Positions 41,976 through 50,417 of a DNA stretch of 64,000 nucleotides are shown piece after piece. Every line of letters starts with the position of its first letter. Position 1 is the first letter of the stretch. Source of the DNA: Clostridiales bacterium (GTDB taxonomy: Bacteria; Bacillota; Clostridia; Christensenellales; Borkfalkiaceae); the NCBI GenBank assembly GCA_015055725.1, contig SVHO01000001.1:1-64000 (forward strand). Reading direction: 5' to 3'. Under the pieces are notes generated by a model. That model saw nothing but the letters and a program-made list of their open reading frames with translations, was not told the origin of the DNA and did not search any database. Position numbers and translations under genes: made by a program.

Positions 41976-42052
41976 TAATTACTATACGGATTGTTTTTGC
42001 TTGATAAAAACGAAACCAAGGCTTTGTAGTGATTACAAAGCCTTTCTTTTTT
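41927..42052 (+). promoter_or_regulatory. Transcription attenuator (alternative hairpins) of the aromatic operon
   Basis: Region 1 TAATTAC (41927-41933) can pair with GTAATTA (41975-41981). Region 2 GTAATTACTA (41975-41984) can pair with region 3 TAGTGATTAC (42027-42036), 10 bp with one G-U. Region 3 alternatively forms the terminator AAGGCTTTGTA (42018-42028) with TACAAAGCCTT (42034-42044). A ribosome stalled in the Tyr/Phe run leaves region 2 free (antitermination). A ribosome reaching the stop codon at 41973-41975 covers region 2 (termination). Confidence 0.82.
42018..42052 (+). terminator. Attenuator terminator
   Basis: 11-bp stem 42018-42028 with 42034-42044, GTGAT loop, then a T-run interrupted by one C. 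Confidence 0.93.
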
Positions 42053-42172
42053 AAGGCTTATAAACTTCGTTAGGCGTCGTTAACTGACTGTACCGTGGAC
42101 TTCGATGACCAGACGGTCTATCTCACCCCACGGTTTGTCGAGCCTAGCCTAACTCGTTTCTAAACCTTAAAA
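42049..42172 (+). repeat. Hairpin repeat element, copy F (in the aromatic operon leader)
   Basis: 124 bp close to copy A inside, but with a different outer stem: TTTTAAGG (42049-42056) with CCTTAAAA (42165-42172). P2 is GTTAGGC with GCCTAAC, P3 is ACCGTGG with CCACGGT, P4 is GATGACC with GGTCTATC. The 5' outer arm is the T-run of the attenuator terminator itself. Confidence 0.8.
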
Positions 42173-42242
42173 CAAAGGGTAAAGTTTAATTTCACCCTTT
42201 TGCTTGGTCGAGCCTTGGATTGCTCGTTTCTAAACCTTAAAA
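42173..42242 (+). repeat. Partial hairpin repeat (3' half)
   Basis: About 70 bp holding the conserved 3' half (TCGAGCC, ATTGCTCGTTTCTAAACC, TTAAAA) after a divergent AAAGGGT/ACCCTTT hairpin. The 5' P1/P2 arms are missing. The remaining bases to aroF (42243-42287) show only an A/T-rich stretch and the ribosome site. Confidence 0.65.
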
Positions 42243-42287
42243 AAATAAAACAAAATTTTTATATAAACGCTTTATCGGAGATGCGAA

Positions 42288-43313
42288 ATGATTATCGTAG
42301 TAAAGAATAATTATGAAGACAGTCAATTTAACAATTTAGTAGATTGGATTAAAGAACTTGGGCTTGATATTCACGTTAGCCGTGGTTCTCATTCTACCGT
42401 TTTGGGTTTGGTGGGGGATACTAGCAAAGTTGATATCGACCTTATTTCTTCGCTTGATATGGTTGAACAAGTTCAGCGCGTTCAAGAGCCTTATAAAAAC
42501 GCCAACAGGAAATTCCACCCCGAAGACACCGTTATAGAAGTTGGTGGTCATAAAATCGGCGGTGATAATTTTAACGTTATTGCAGGGCCGTGCTCGGTTG
42601 AATCAGAAGAGCAAATAATTGCCGTTGCAAAAGCAGTTAAGGCGTCGGGCGCAACTTTACTTAGAGGGGGAGCGTTCAAACCGAGAACTTCGCCTTATGC
42701 TTTCCAAGGGCTTAAAGACACGGGTATAGGATTATTATTAAAGGCAAAAGAAGAAACGGGCTTGCCAATCGTCACCGAACTTTTAAGCGTTAACCATCTT
42801 GATTTGTTTAAGGACGTTGATATAATTCAAATTGGCGCACGCAATATGCAAAATTTTGAACTATTAAAAGAAGTTGGCAAAACGGGTAAACCTATTTTAT
42901 TAAAGCGTGGACTTGCAAACACCTTACAAGAACTTCTTATGAGTGCCGAATACATTATGGCAGAAGGCGATTGCCAAGTTATACTTTGTGAAAGGGGAAT
43001 AAGAACGTTTGAAACGATGACGAGAAACACGCTTGACTTGTCCGCCGTTCCCGTTCTAAAAGAGAAAACGCACTTGCCCGTTATAATTGACCCAAGTCAC
43101 GCAACGGGTATTGCAAGGCTTGTTGAACCTATGTCGCTTGCATCTATCGGCGCTGGTGCTGACGGGCTTATCATTGAAGTTCATAACGACCCCAAACGCG
43201 CGCTTTGTGACGGCGCTCAGTCGCTTAACCCCGAACAATTTGATAACCTTATGGGTAAAATTAACAATATGCTACCTATCGTGGGCAAGCATTACGACGG
43301 AAAAAACAATTAA
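42288..43313 (+). CDS. aroF: 3-deoxy-D-arabino-heptulosonate 7-phosphate synthase, type I-beta with N-terminal regulatory domain
   Basis: 341 residues. First step of the shikimate pathway: PEP + erythrose-4-phosphate to DAHP. The N-terminal ferredoxin-like domain (about 1-70) resembles the Tyr/Phe-sensing domain of Thermotoga-type DAHP synthases. The TIM barrel has AGPCSVES, LRGGAFKPRTSPYAFQG, LLKRGLANT and IDPSHATG motifs. GGAG precedes the ATG. First structural gene of the eight-gene operon, so the pathway's entry enzyme is under both attenuation and probably feedback. Confidence 0.96.
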   Translation: MIIVVKNNYEDSQFNNLVDWIKELGLDIHVSRGSHSTVLGLVGDTSKVDIDLISSLDMVEQVQRVQEPYKNANRKFHPEDTVIEVGGHKIGGDNFNVIAGPCSVESEEQIIAVAKAVKASGATLLRGGAFKPRTSPYAFQGLKDTGIGLLLKAKEETGLPIVTELLSVNHLDLFKDVDIIQIGARNMQNFELLKEVGKTGKPILLKRGLANTLQELLMSAEYIMAEGDCQVILCERGIRTFETMTRNTLDLSAVPVLKEKTHLPVIIDPSHATGIARLVEPMSLASIGAGADGLIIEVHNDPKRALCDGAQSLNPEQFDNLMGKINNMLPIVGKHYDGKNN

Positions 43314-43328
43314 AGAAGAGAATTAAAA

Positions 43329-44192
43329 ATGAAAATCGGTATAATCGGTTTAGGTTTGATAGGTGGTTCACTCGGTAGAACTATCGTAAAGAGAACAGAC
43401 GACCAAGTTTACGCGATTGATATAAATAAAAAGGCTATGCTTGACGGCAAATTGCTTTGTGCGTATCATCACGAGTTAAATAAAGATAACGTTTGTGAAA
43501 TGGACGTTTTGGTTTTTTCTTTATATCCCAACGCTTTAGAAGGTGCGTTGGAAGAATATTGCCCATTGCTTAAAGACGGGTGTTTGGTTATGGACTGTTG
43601 CGGAAATAAACGCAGGGTCGTTAAACAAATGAAAGAATTATCCAAAAAATATCCAAGGCTCGATTTTATAAGCGCGCATCCGATGGCAGGGCGTGAATTT
43701 TCGGGCGTAAATCATTCAACGGCAACACTTTTCGACAGGGCGTCTATGATTTTAGTACCCGTTAAAGCAGATTTAAAAAAGATTGCGTTCTTAAAGGCTT
43801 ATTCACTCTCTATTGGGTTTGGGCAAGTGGTTATAACTACGGCTGAAAAACATGATGAAATTATTGCTTTTACTTCTCAACTTGCGCACTTGGTTTCAAG
43901 TTCTTATATTAAAAGTCAAACGGCGTTGCAGTTTATGGGGTTTTCGGCAGGCAGTTTCAGAGATATGACTAGAGTTGCAAGGCTATCCCCTGAGATGTGG
44001 GCACAACTTACCGTTGATAACGCCGATTTTCTAGTTAATGAAATTGATAGCATTATAAATAGTTTAGTTGAATACAAAAACGCGTTAAAGAACGCGGATA
44101 TAAATCAGATGAAAAGTCTTCTTGCCGATGGCAACGAACGCAAACTTTTATCTGAAAAGATGAGAAGGGGAAAACTTGGCGATGACAAATAA
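43329..44192 (+). CDS. tyrA: Prephenate dehydrogenase
   Basis: 287 residues, single TyrA domain without chorismate mutase or ACT domain. It oxidises prephenate to 4-hydroxyphenylpyruvate for Tyr. Rossmann motif GLGLIGGSLGRT (residues 6-17). The substrate-site region has SAHPMAGREFSGVNHS. The second helical domain follows. Its 3' end overlaps aroB. Confidence 0.93.
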   Translation: MKIGIIGLGLIGGSLGRTIVKRTDDQVYAIDINKKAMLDGKLLCAYHHELNKDNVCEMDVLVFSLYPNALEGALEEYCPLLKDGCLVMDCCGNKRRVVKQMKELSKKYPRLDFISAHPMAGREFSGVNHSTATLFDRASMILVPVKADLKKIAFLKAYSLSIGFGQVVITTAEKHDEIIAFTSQLAHLVSSSYIKSQTALQFMGFSAGSFRDMTRVARLSPEMWAQLTVDNADFLVNEIDSIINSLVEYKNALKNADINQMKSLLADGNERKLLSEKMRRGKLGDDK

Positions 44193-45225
44193 CGTTAAAA
44201 CTATTAAGGTTAAAGCGTCGGGCGAATATGAAGTTATTATAGGAAGTGGAATTATTATTAAGGCAGGGCAACTCATAAAAGAAGTTTTGCCCGCTTGCAA
44301 AATTGCGCTTATCACCGACGACACGGTTGACGCGCTTTATTCAGCCACCGTTGAAAAATCTTTGTCCGAAAACGGTTTTTCGGTTGTAAAATACGTGTTC
44401 CCGCACGGTGAACAAAGCAAAAACGTTAACACTTACGCTTCAATTTTAAACTTTCTTGCAAAAAACCAACTCACCAGAACGGACGCAATAGTTGCGCTTG
44501 GTGGCGGTGTGGTTGGAGATATGGCGGGGTTTGCATCGGCAACCTATCTTCGCGGAATAAAATACGTGCAAATACCCACCACGTTATTAGCGCAAATAGA
44601 TTCTTCGGTTGGTGGCAAAACGGCGATAGACCTTGAAGAAGGCAAAAATTTAGTCGGTGCGTTTTGCCAACCCGCTCTAGTAATTTGCGATACTGATGCG
44701 CTTAAAACACTCTACAAAGATATTTTTTACGACGGAATGGGGGAAAGCGCAAAATACGCCCTTTTAGACCAAAATATTTTTGATTTGTTATCGGGAGAAT
44801 ATTGCTTAAACGACTTAGTTTACCTTTGCGTTGATTATAAGCGCAAGGTTGTTGAAAAAGACGAATTTGAAAGTGGCGAAAGAAGGCTTTTAAATCTTGG
44901 GCATACCCCTGCTCACGGCATTGAAAGGCTTTCAAATTACACTATTCCGCACGGAAAAGCAGTTGCGATGGGTCTTGATATAATAGTTAAAAGTTCTTTA
45001 AAACACGGTTTTATTAAAAAAGAAGAGTACGATAAAATTTATCTAGTGATTAGAAAGTGCGTGCCGGAAAATATTTGCCCTTATACTATCGAACAAATTT
45101 GCGAAGCGTCTAAAACGGATAAAAAGCGTAGTGGAAACAGCATAACGCTTATCACCGTGCACGGCGTGGGAAAATGTTTGCCAACTAAGATAAGCGTTTC
45201 TGATATGGCGGAGTATTTAAGATGA
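44182..45225 (+). CDS. aroB: 3-dehydroquinate synthase
   Basis: 347 residues from ATG 44182; a TTG at 44176 two codons earlier is nearer the AAGGGGA site and remains possible. NAD+/metal enzyme converting DAHP to 3-dehydroquinate. Motifs GGGVVGDMAGFASATYLRG, TTLLAQIDSSVGGKTA, KNLVGAF and the metal-binding HTPAHGIE and HGKAVAMG are present. It overlaps tyrA and, through ATGA, aroA, indicating tight coupling. Confidence 0.95.
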   Translation: MTNNVKTIKVKASGEYEVIIGSGIIIKAGQLIKEVLPACKIALITDDTVDALYSATVEKSLSENGFSVVKYVFPHGEQSKNVNTYASILNFLAKNQLTRTDAIVALGGGVVGDMAGFASATYLRGIKYVQIPTTLLAQIDSSVGGKTAIDLEEGKNLVGAFCQPALVICDTDALKTLYKDIFYDGMGESAKYALLDQNIFDLLSGEYCLNDLVYLCVDYKRKVVEKDEFESGERRLLNLGHTPAHGIERLSNYTIPHGKAVAMGLDIIVKSSLKHGFIKKEEYDKIYLVIRKCVPENICPYTIEQICEASKTDKKRSGNSITLITVHGVGKCLPTKISVSDMAEYLR

Positions 45226-46415
45226 AAATAAAATTAGATAACGCGTATTTATCGGGGGAAATAAAGGCAATACCTTCTAAATCTTACGCGCATAGAATTG
45301 CCATTTGCAATTTTTTAGCAGGAAAAAATCCTACGGCAGAATGCGGAGATTTTTCTTCTAACGATATTGCCGTCACAGAAAAATGCTTAAAAGATTTAAT
45401 GGACGGAAAAAAAGACCTTGATTGTGGTGAATCGGGGTCAACGCTTAGGTTTATGATTCCGCTTTGCGCCTCGCTCGGTGGCAATTATTCACTTTTTGGG
45501 CACGGCAAACTTATGCAAAGGCCAAACGACCAATTATTTTCGGTTATAAGTGAAAATGGCGTTAACGTTGAACAAACTGATAAAATTTATTTAAGTGGAA
45601 AACTTTCAGCAGGGAAATACGCTATTCGCGGAGACGTTAGTTCGCAATACGTTTCAGGGCTTTTAATGGCGTTGCCAACACTTAATGGAGATAGCGAAAT
45701 AGTTTTAACCACGCCCTTGGTTTCTGCGCCATACGTAGAAATCACGCTTGAAGTGTTAAGGTCTTTCGGCGTGATAATTGAAAAGACTAAAGACGGATAT
45801 TTTATTGAAGGTAATCAAAAATATAGTGGACGAGTTATGCCTGAAGGCGACTGGTCAAACCAAGCCTTTTTCTTGTGCGCAGGCGCAATAAACGGCAACG
45901 TGACGGTGACGGGATTAAATGAAAATAGCGTCCAAGGGGATAAATATATTTTAGATATTTTGTCGCTCGCAGGGGCAAACGTTGAAGTGACGAAAGGCGC
46001 GGTAAAGGTTAAAAAGAGTTCGCTTAAACCGTTTACGTTCGACGCTCAAGACTGCCCAGACTTAGTGCCTATATCGGCGGTGCTTGCGTGTTATGCGGAC
46101 GGGAAATCGGTTATTAAAAATATTCAAAGATTAAAGATAAAAGAAAGTGATAGAGTTGAAAGCACAATCGCTATGCTTTCCGCATTTGGCGTTAAAGCAA
46201 CTTGTGACGGGGAAAATTTAACCGTTTACGGTGGAAATATTAAAGGGGGCGAAGTTGATTCGTTTAACGACCATCGAATAGTGATGTCTACGGCGGTGCT
46301 TGCACTAGGGGCAAACGGCAGTTCATTTATAAACGGGGCGCAAGCAGTCAACAAATCTTACCCAACTTTTTTTATAGATTATAACGGAATAGGGGGCAAG
46401 GCAAGTGAAGTTTAA
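45222..46415 (+). CDS. aroA: 3-phosphoshikimate 1-carboxyvinyltransferase (EPSP synthase)
   Basis: 397 residues, a little short (typical 420-430). Condenses shikimate-3-phosphate with PEP. Motifs: PSKSYAHR, CGESGSTLRFMIPL, GDVSSQYVSGLL, the DCPDLVPISAVLACYADG block and IKESDRVE. The ATG overlaps the aroB stop. Ends within the start of aroC. Confidence 0.95.
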   Translation: MKIKLDNAYLSGEIKAIPSKSYAHRIAICNFLAGKNPTAECGDFSSNDIAVTEKCLKDLMDGKKDLDCGESGSTLRFMIPLCASLGGNYSLFGHGKLMQRPNDQLFSVISENGVNVEQTDKIYLSGKLSAGKYAIRGDVSSQYVSGLLMALPTLNGDSEIVLTTPLVSAPYVEITLEVLRSFGVIIEKTKDGYFIEGNQKYSGRVMPEGDWSNQAFFLCAGAINGNVTVTGLNENSVQGDKYILDILSLAGANVEVTKGAVKVKKSSLKPFTFDAQDCPDLVPISAVLACYADGKSVIKNIQRLKIKESDRVESTIAMLSAFGVKATCDGENLTVYGGNIKGGEVDSFNDHRIVMSTAVLALGANGSSFINGAQAVNKSYPTFFIDYNGIGGKASEV

Positions 46416-47475
46416 CGATAAGCAACAATCTATATTTAATGGAAAAAAGTTGTGCGTTGAAATATTCGGTGCGTCACACGCACCCGAAATAGGCGTTTTA
46501 TTTACGGGGCTTGACGGCTTTAAACCTGATATGGACGAACTTCAACGCTTTATGGATAGACGTAGGGCAAAAAAGACGGCTTATTCAACCAAGCGCTTAG
46601 AAGGGGATAAGGTTATAATTGAAAAAGGCGTTAAAGACGGGATTATCGACGGACAGTTTAAGGCGGTTATAAAAAACACGGCACAGCGCAGTTCTGATTA
46701 CGATAACACGGTTAAAACTCCGCGTCCAGCCCACGCAGATTTCGTTGCGTGGAGTAAATATGGCGACGGGTTTGATTATCGCGGGGGTGGAAAATTTTCA
46801 GGCAGGCTAACCGCACCTATGTGCATAGTCGGCGGTATTTGCAAACAAGCCCTTAAAGAAAAGGGTATAACCGTTGACGCTTATATAACGCAAATAGGAA
46901 AGGTTAAGGGCGCAAGTTATAAAGACGGTGTTGAAAGAGAAATTTTTAACCAAGAATTTCCGCTTTTAGATGATAGCGTTAAAGACGAGATGATGGCTGA
47001 AATTGAAAGTGCAAGGCTTAATCAAGATTCGGTTGGTGGAATAATCGAGTGCGTGATTAGGGGCGTTCCCGTGGGTGCAGGCGAATATATGTTTGACAGT
47101 TTAGAGAGCGTTATATCTCACCTTGCGTTTGCAGTTCCCGCAGTTAAGGGCATTGAGTTTGGCTTTGGGTTTGATTTAGCAAGTATGCGCGGAAGCGTTG
47201 CTAACGACGCCTTTTATTACGACGGTGATAAGGTTAAAACGAAAACCAACCATAACGGTGGAATAAACGGCGGAATGGCAAACGGCATGCCAATAACTTT
47301 TAGAGTAGTTATTAAACCCACGCCGAGTATAGGGATTGAGCAAGACACGGTTGATATGGTTGCGAAAAAGAACGTTAAACTTAAAATTGAAGGTAGGCAC
47401 GACGCGTGCATCACGCCAAGGGCCGTTCCCGTTATAGAAGCAATCGCTTCAATGGCGATTTACGATAGTTTATAA
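46405..47475 (+). CDS. aroC: Chorismate synthase
   Basis: 356 residues from GTG 46405 (start overlaps the end of aroA). FMN-dependent elimination giving chorismate. Signatures: EIFGASHAPEIGVLFTG, RPAHADFVAWSKYGDGFDYRGGGKFSGRLTAP (in part), KTKTNHNGGINGGMANGMP and GRHDACITPRAVPVIEA. All family blocks are intact. Confidence 0.96.
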   Translation: MKFNDKQQSIFNGKKLCVEIFGASHAPEIGVLFTGLDGFKPDMDELQRFMDRRRAKKTAYSTKRLEGDKVIIEKGVKDGIIDGQFKAVIKNTAQRSSDYDNTVKTPRPAHADFVAWSKYGDGFDYRGGGKFSGRLTAPMCIVGGICKQALKEKGITVDAYITQIGKVKGASYKDGVEREIFNQEFPLLDDSVKDEMMAEIESARLNQDSVGGIIECVIRGVPVGAGEYMFDSLESVISHLAFAVPAVKGIEFGFGFDLASMRGSVANDAFYYDGDKVKTKTNHNGGINGGMANGMPITFRVVIKPTPSIGIEQDTVDMVAKKNVKLKIEGRHDACITPRAVPVIEAIASMAIYDSL

Positions 47476-47488
47476 GGAGAGCAGAAAA

Positions 47489-48634
47489 ATGGATTTAAGC
47501 CAAATAAGAGAACAAATAGACGTTATTGATGATAAAATTGCAAGTTTATACGGCGAGCGTATGAAACTTGTGAATATGGTTAGCGAGGCAAAAAAACAAA
47601 CGGGCAAAGCGGTAAACGACCCCGAAAGAGAAAAGAAAATTCTTCTGCGCGTCACTGAAAAAGTTGACGAAAGCGAACAGGTTTACTTAAAGCGCGTGTT
47701 TGAAACTATTTTTGAAACGAGCAAAGCGTATCAAACGATGCACGCCGAATATCACTCTTTAATAGGTGAAAAAATTAAACTTGCGCTTGAAAAGGGAGAA
47801 CTAAAATTCCCCGTTAAAGCAAAGGTTGCTTGTCAAGGCGTTGCAGGTGCTTATTCAGGAATTGCAACCGATAAACTTTTTGAACTTGCCGATATCACTT
47901 ATTTTAAGAATTTTGACGGCGTGTTCCAAGCAGTTGAAAAAGGCTTTTGTAAATACGGCGTGTTGCCCATAGAAAACAGTTCTGCGGGCTCGGTTAATCA
48001 AGTTTACGACCTTATGAAAGAGCATAAATTCTATATCGTTAGAAGTGTTCGCTTGTCTATATCTCATAACCTTATTGCAAATAAAGACGTAAAGAAAGAA
48101 GATATAAAAGAAATTTATTCACACGAACAAGCGCTTTCACAATGCAAAAAATACTTAGAGCAATTTAAGAACGCGCAAATTATCGCATGCCCAAACACCG
48201 CAGTTGCATCAAAGATGGTTGCGGAAAGCGGTAGAAAAGACGTGGCTGCAATCTCTTCAAGAGAGTGTGCCGACCTTTACGGCTTAAAACTCTTGGAAAC
48301 TAACGTTCAAGATAGCGATAACAATTACACGCGCTTTATCCTTATTACAAAAGAAATGGAATTTTATTCTGACGCTAATAAAATTAGCATTATGACTACT
48401 CTTCCGCAAAACGCACCAGGCAGTTTGAATAAATTGCTTGCAAAATTTTCTAATTTAGGGATAAATTTAACCAAACTTGAATCTCGCCCTATAGTTGGCT
48501 CAAGTTTTGAGTTTATGTTTTATTTTGACTTTAACTGCGACATAAAAGAAAAGGGTGTTCAAAACCTTCTTTGTGAACTCGATAATTCAACCGAACAATT
48601 CACCTTCCTTGGCGCATACGGAGAAATCGTTTAA
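47489..48634 (+). CDS. pheA: Bifunctional chorismate mutase / prephenate dehydratase (P-protein)
   Basis: 381 residues. The AroQ-type chorismate mutase domain (about 1-90, LSQIREQIDVIDDKIASLYGERMKLV) is followed by prephenate dehydratase (about 110-285, VACQGVAGAYSGIATDKLF; ENSSAGSVNQVYDLM) and an ACT regulatory domain (about 300-378, TLPQNAPGSLNKLLAKF; ESRPIVGSSFEFMFYFDF). The ACT domain normally binds Phe for feedback inhibition. Together with tyrA it covers both branches from chorismate; the final aminotransferase is not in the operon. Confidence 0.96.
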   Translation: MDLSQIREQIDVIDDKIASLYGERMKLVNMVSEAKKQTGKAVNDPEREKKILLRVTEKVDESEQVYLKRVFETIFETSKAYQTMHAEYHSLIGEKIKLALEKGELKFPVKAKVACQGVAGAYSGIATDKLFELADITYFKNFDGVFQAVEKGFCKYGVLPIENSSAGSVNQVYDLMKEHKFYIVRSVRLSISHNLIANKDVKKEDIKEIYSHEQALSQCKKYLEQFKNAQIIACPNTAVASKMVAESGRKDVAAISSRECADLYGLKLLETNVQDSDNNYTRFILITKEMEFYSDANKISIMTTLPQNAPGSLNKLLAKFSNLGINLTKLESRPIVGSSFEFMFYFDFNCDIKEKGVQNLLCELDNSTEQFTFLGAYGEIV

Positions 48635-48637
48635 TTT

Positions 48638-49879
48638 ATGGCACAAAAATTCGGGCTTATAGGCAAAACCTTAAAGCACAGTTATTCTAAAAAAATACAC
48701 GCTCTTTTAGGCGATTATCCTTACGAAATGCACGAAATTGCGCCTGAACAAGTGGGTGACTTCGTGCTAAATTGCAGGCTTAACGCTTTTAACGTGACTA
48801 TTCCTTATAAAAAGGACGTTATCCCGTATCTTGATGAAATTGACGAGCGCGCACTTTTAATCGGTGCGGTTAACACCGTTGTTAAGCGCGACGGGAAGAT
48901 TAAGGGATATAACACCGATTTTGACGGTATGGTCTATATGCTTTCGCGCGCAGGGATAACGCTTAAAGATAAAAACGTTTTGATTTTGGGAAGCGGTGGA
49001 ACGAGCAACACGGCGCAGGCTGTCAGCAAAAGTTTAGGCGCTAAAAACGTTAGCGTTTTATCGCGCACGGGTCAAATCAATTATGAAAACTATAAGGAAA
49101 AAGTTCCCGAAACGCAAGTGGTTATAAACACCACCCCCGTGGGTATGTTTCCAGAAAACTATACGTGTAAAATTGATTTAGATGCTTTTCCGATGCTTTC
49201 GGGCGTTGCCGATGCAGTTTATAACCCTGCGCTAACTTTACTTTTATACCAAGCAAAAAAACGCAATCTTCCATACACCAACGGGTTGCCTATGTTAGTT
49301 GCGCAAGCAAAATACGCGCTTGAACTCTTTATAGACAAAAAAGTTTCAGATAGCGTTATAGAACCTATTATTAGTGAACTTGAACGGGAAAAGACGAATA
49401 TAGTTTTAGTCGGCATGCCAGGGAGTGGGAAAACATCAGTTGGGCAAAAACTTGCAAGTGAACTCTCTATGCAGTTTATCGATACTGACGAACTTATCGT
49501 CAAGCGCGAAAATAGAGATATTCCGCAAATATTTAAAGACAGTGGCGAAGAATATTTTAGAAAGGTTGAAAGCGAAGTTTTGCGTGAAGTGGGCACGCTT
49601 TCTGGCAAAATAATTTCAACGGGCGGTGGCGTTATCAAAAATGCAGAAAATTATTTTCCGCTTAAACAAAATTCCGTTATGTTTTGGATAAATAGAGACG
49701 TTGAAAAGCTGGTGACTGATGGCAGACCACTTTCAAAAGATTTAGAAACTGTTAAAAAATTATATTTAGAAAGAAAAGATGCTTACACCGCTTTTGCGGA
49801 CGTGAAAGTGGATAACAACGGGGATATAAACGACACGGTTAAAGGAGTTATAAGTGCTTATGAAAATTTTAGTCATTAA
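48638..49879 (+). CDS. aroE-aroK: Fused shikimate dehydrogenase - shikimate kinase
   Basis: 413 residues, two enzymes in one chain. Residues 1-248 are AroE: GLIGKTLKHSYSKKIH, NVTIPYKKDV, NTDFDGMVYML and the NADP loop LGSGGTSNTAQAV. Residues about 252-413 are shikimate kinase: Walker A GMPGSGKTS (from G259), DTDELI, the shikimate-binding region with FRKVESEVLRE and STGGGV. The frame is continuous with only a short linker (ELEREK). The two reactions are consecutive-in-pathway (dehydroshikimate to shikimate to shikimate-3-P), so channelling is plausible. Confidence 0.95.
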   Translation: MAQKFGLIGKTLKHSYSKKIHALLGDYPYEMHEIAPEQVGDFVLNCRLNAFNVTIPYKKDVIPYLDEIDERALLIGAVNTVVKRDGKIKGYNTDFDGMVYMLSRAGITLKDKNVLILGSGGTSNTAQAVSKSLGAKNVSVLSRTGQINYENYKEKVPETQVVINTTPVGMFPENYTCKIDLDAFPMLSGVADAVYNPALTLLLYQAKKRNLPYTNGLPMLVAQAKYALELFIDKKVSDSVIEPIISELEREKTNIVLVGMPGSGKTSVGQKLASELSMQFIDTDELIVKRENRDIPQIFKDSGEEYFRKVESEVLREVGTLSGKIISTGGGVIKNAENYFPLKQNSVMFWINRDVEKLVTDGRPLSKDLETVKKLYLERKDAYTAFADVKVDNNGDINDTVKGVISAYENFSH

Positions 49880-50288
49880 CGGACCTAACTTAAATATGTT
49901 GGGCATACGCGAAAAAGAATTATACGGCGAAAACACTTACGCTCATCTTATAAAAATGATTAAAAAACACGCAAAAGAAAAGGGCGTTAAAGTTTGTTGC
50001 TATCAATCTAATTACGAAGGGGATATAGTGACCAAAATTCAAAAAGCGTATAAAAAATTTAACGGCATCGTTATTAACCCCGGTGCATATACTCACACGA
50101 GCGTTGCCATTTTAGACGCGTTAAAATCAGTCAATATCCCAACCGTTGAAGTTCACGTCACCAACGTTAACGAGCGCGAAGATTTTAGAAAAATTTCGTT
50201 CGTTAAAAAATTTGCCTTTAAAACTATTGCAGGCAAAGGCTTTGACGGATATTTAGAAGCCCTTGACGACGTAATAAACTTAAAATAA
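49860..50288 (+). CDS. aroQ: 3-dehydroquinate dehydratase, type II
   Basis: 142 residues from ATG 49860. GTG 49854 is closer to AGGAG and also possible. Type II signature MKILVINGPNLNMLGIREKELYG with the catalytic Tyr, INPGAYTHTSVAI, and EVHVTNVNEREDFR. It overlaps the fusion gene and closes the operon, completing all steps from DAHP to prephenate products. Confidence 0.95.
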   Translation: MKILVINGPNLNMLGIREKELYGENTYAHLIKMIKKHAKEKGVKVCCYQSNYEGDIVTKIQKAYKKFNGIVINPGAYTHTSVAILDALKSVNIPTVEVHVTNVNEREDFRKISFVKKFAFKTIAGKGFDGYLEALDDVINLK

Positions 50289-50290
50289 AG

Positions 50291-50325
50291 AAAATTCCTG
50301 CCGAAAAGCAGGAATTTTAATTTTT
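50291..50325 (+). terminator. Terminator of the aromatic operon
   Basis: AAAATTCCTGC (50291-50301) with GCAGGAATTTT (50308-50318), then AATTTTT. Confidence 0.9.
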
Positions 50326-50357
50326 ATAAAATTCTTAAATAACAGCCTAAAAAATAG

Positions 50358-50386
50358 TTGACTTTATCACTTTACCGTGCTAAAAT
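50358..50386 (+). promoter_or_regulatory. Promoter and operator of the histidine operon
   Basis: TTGACT (50358-50363), a 17-base spacer, TAAAAT (50381-50386). TTTACCGTGCTAAA (50371-50384), a partial dyad with TTTA/TAAA ends, lies over the -10. TrpR/YerC-like regulators are known to act on histidine genes in some Bacillota, and such a gene is the first in this operon. Confidence 0.65.
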
Positions 50387-50417
50387 GTTAAAGCATTAAA
50401 GAATACGGAGAAATAAA

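Noticed and set aside
41897-42287. T-box leader of the aromatic operon
   Set aside because: No T-box consensus (TGGNACCGCG-type) or specifier-loop arrangement; the Phe/Tyr leader peptide explains the region better.
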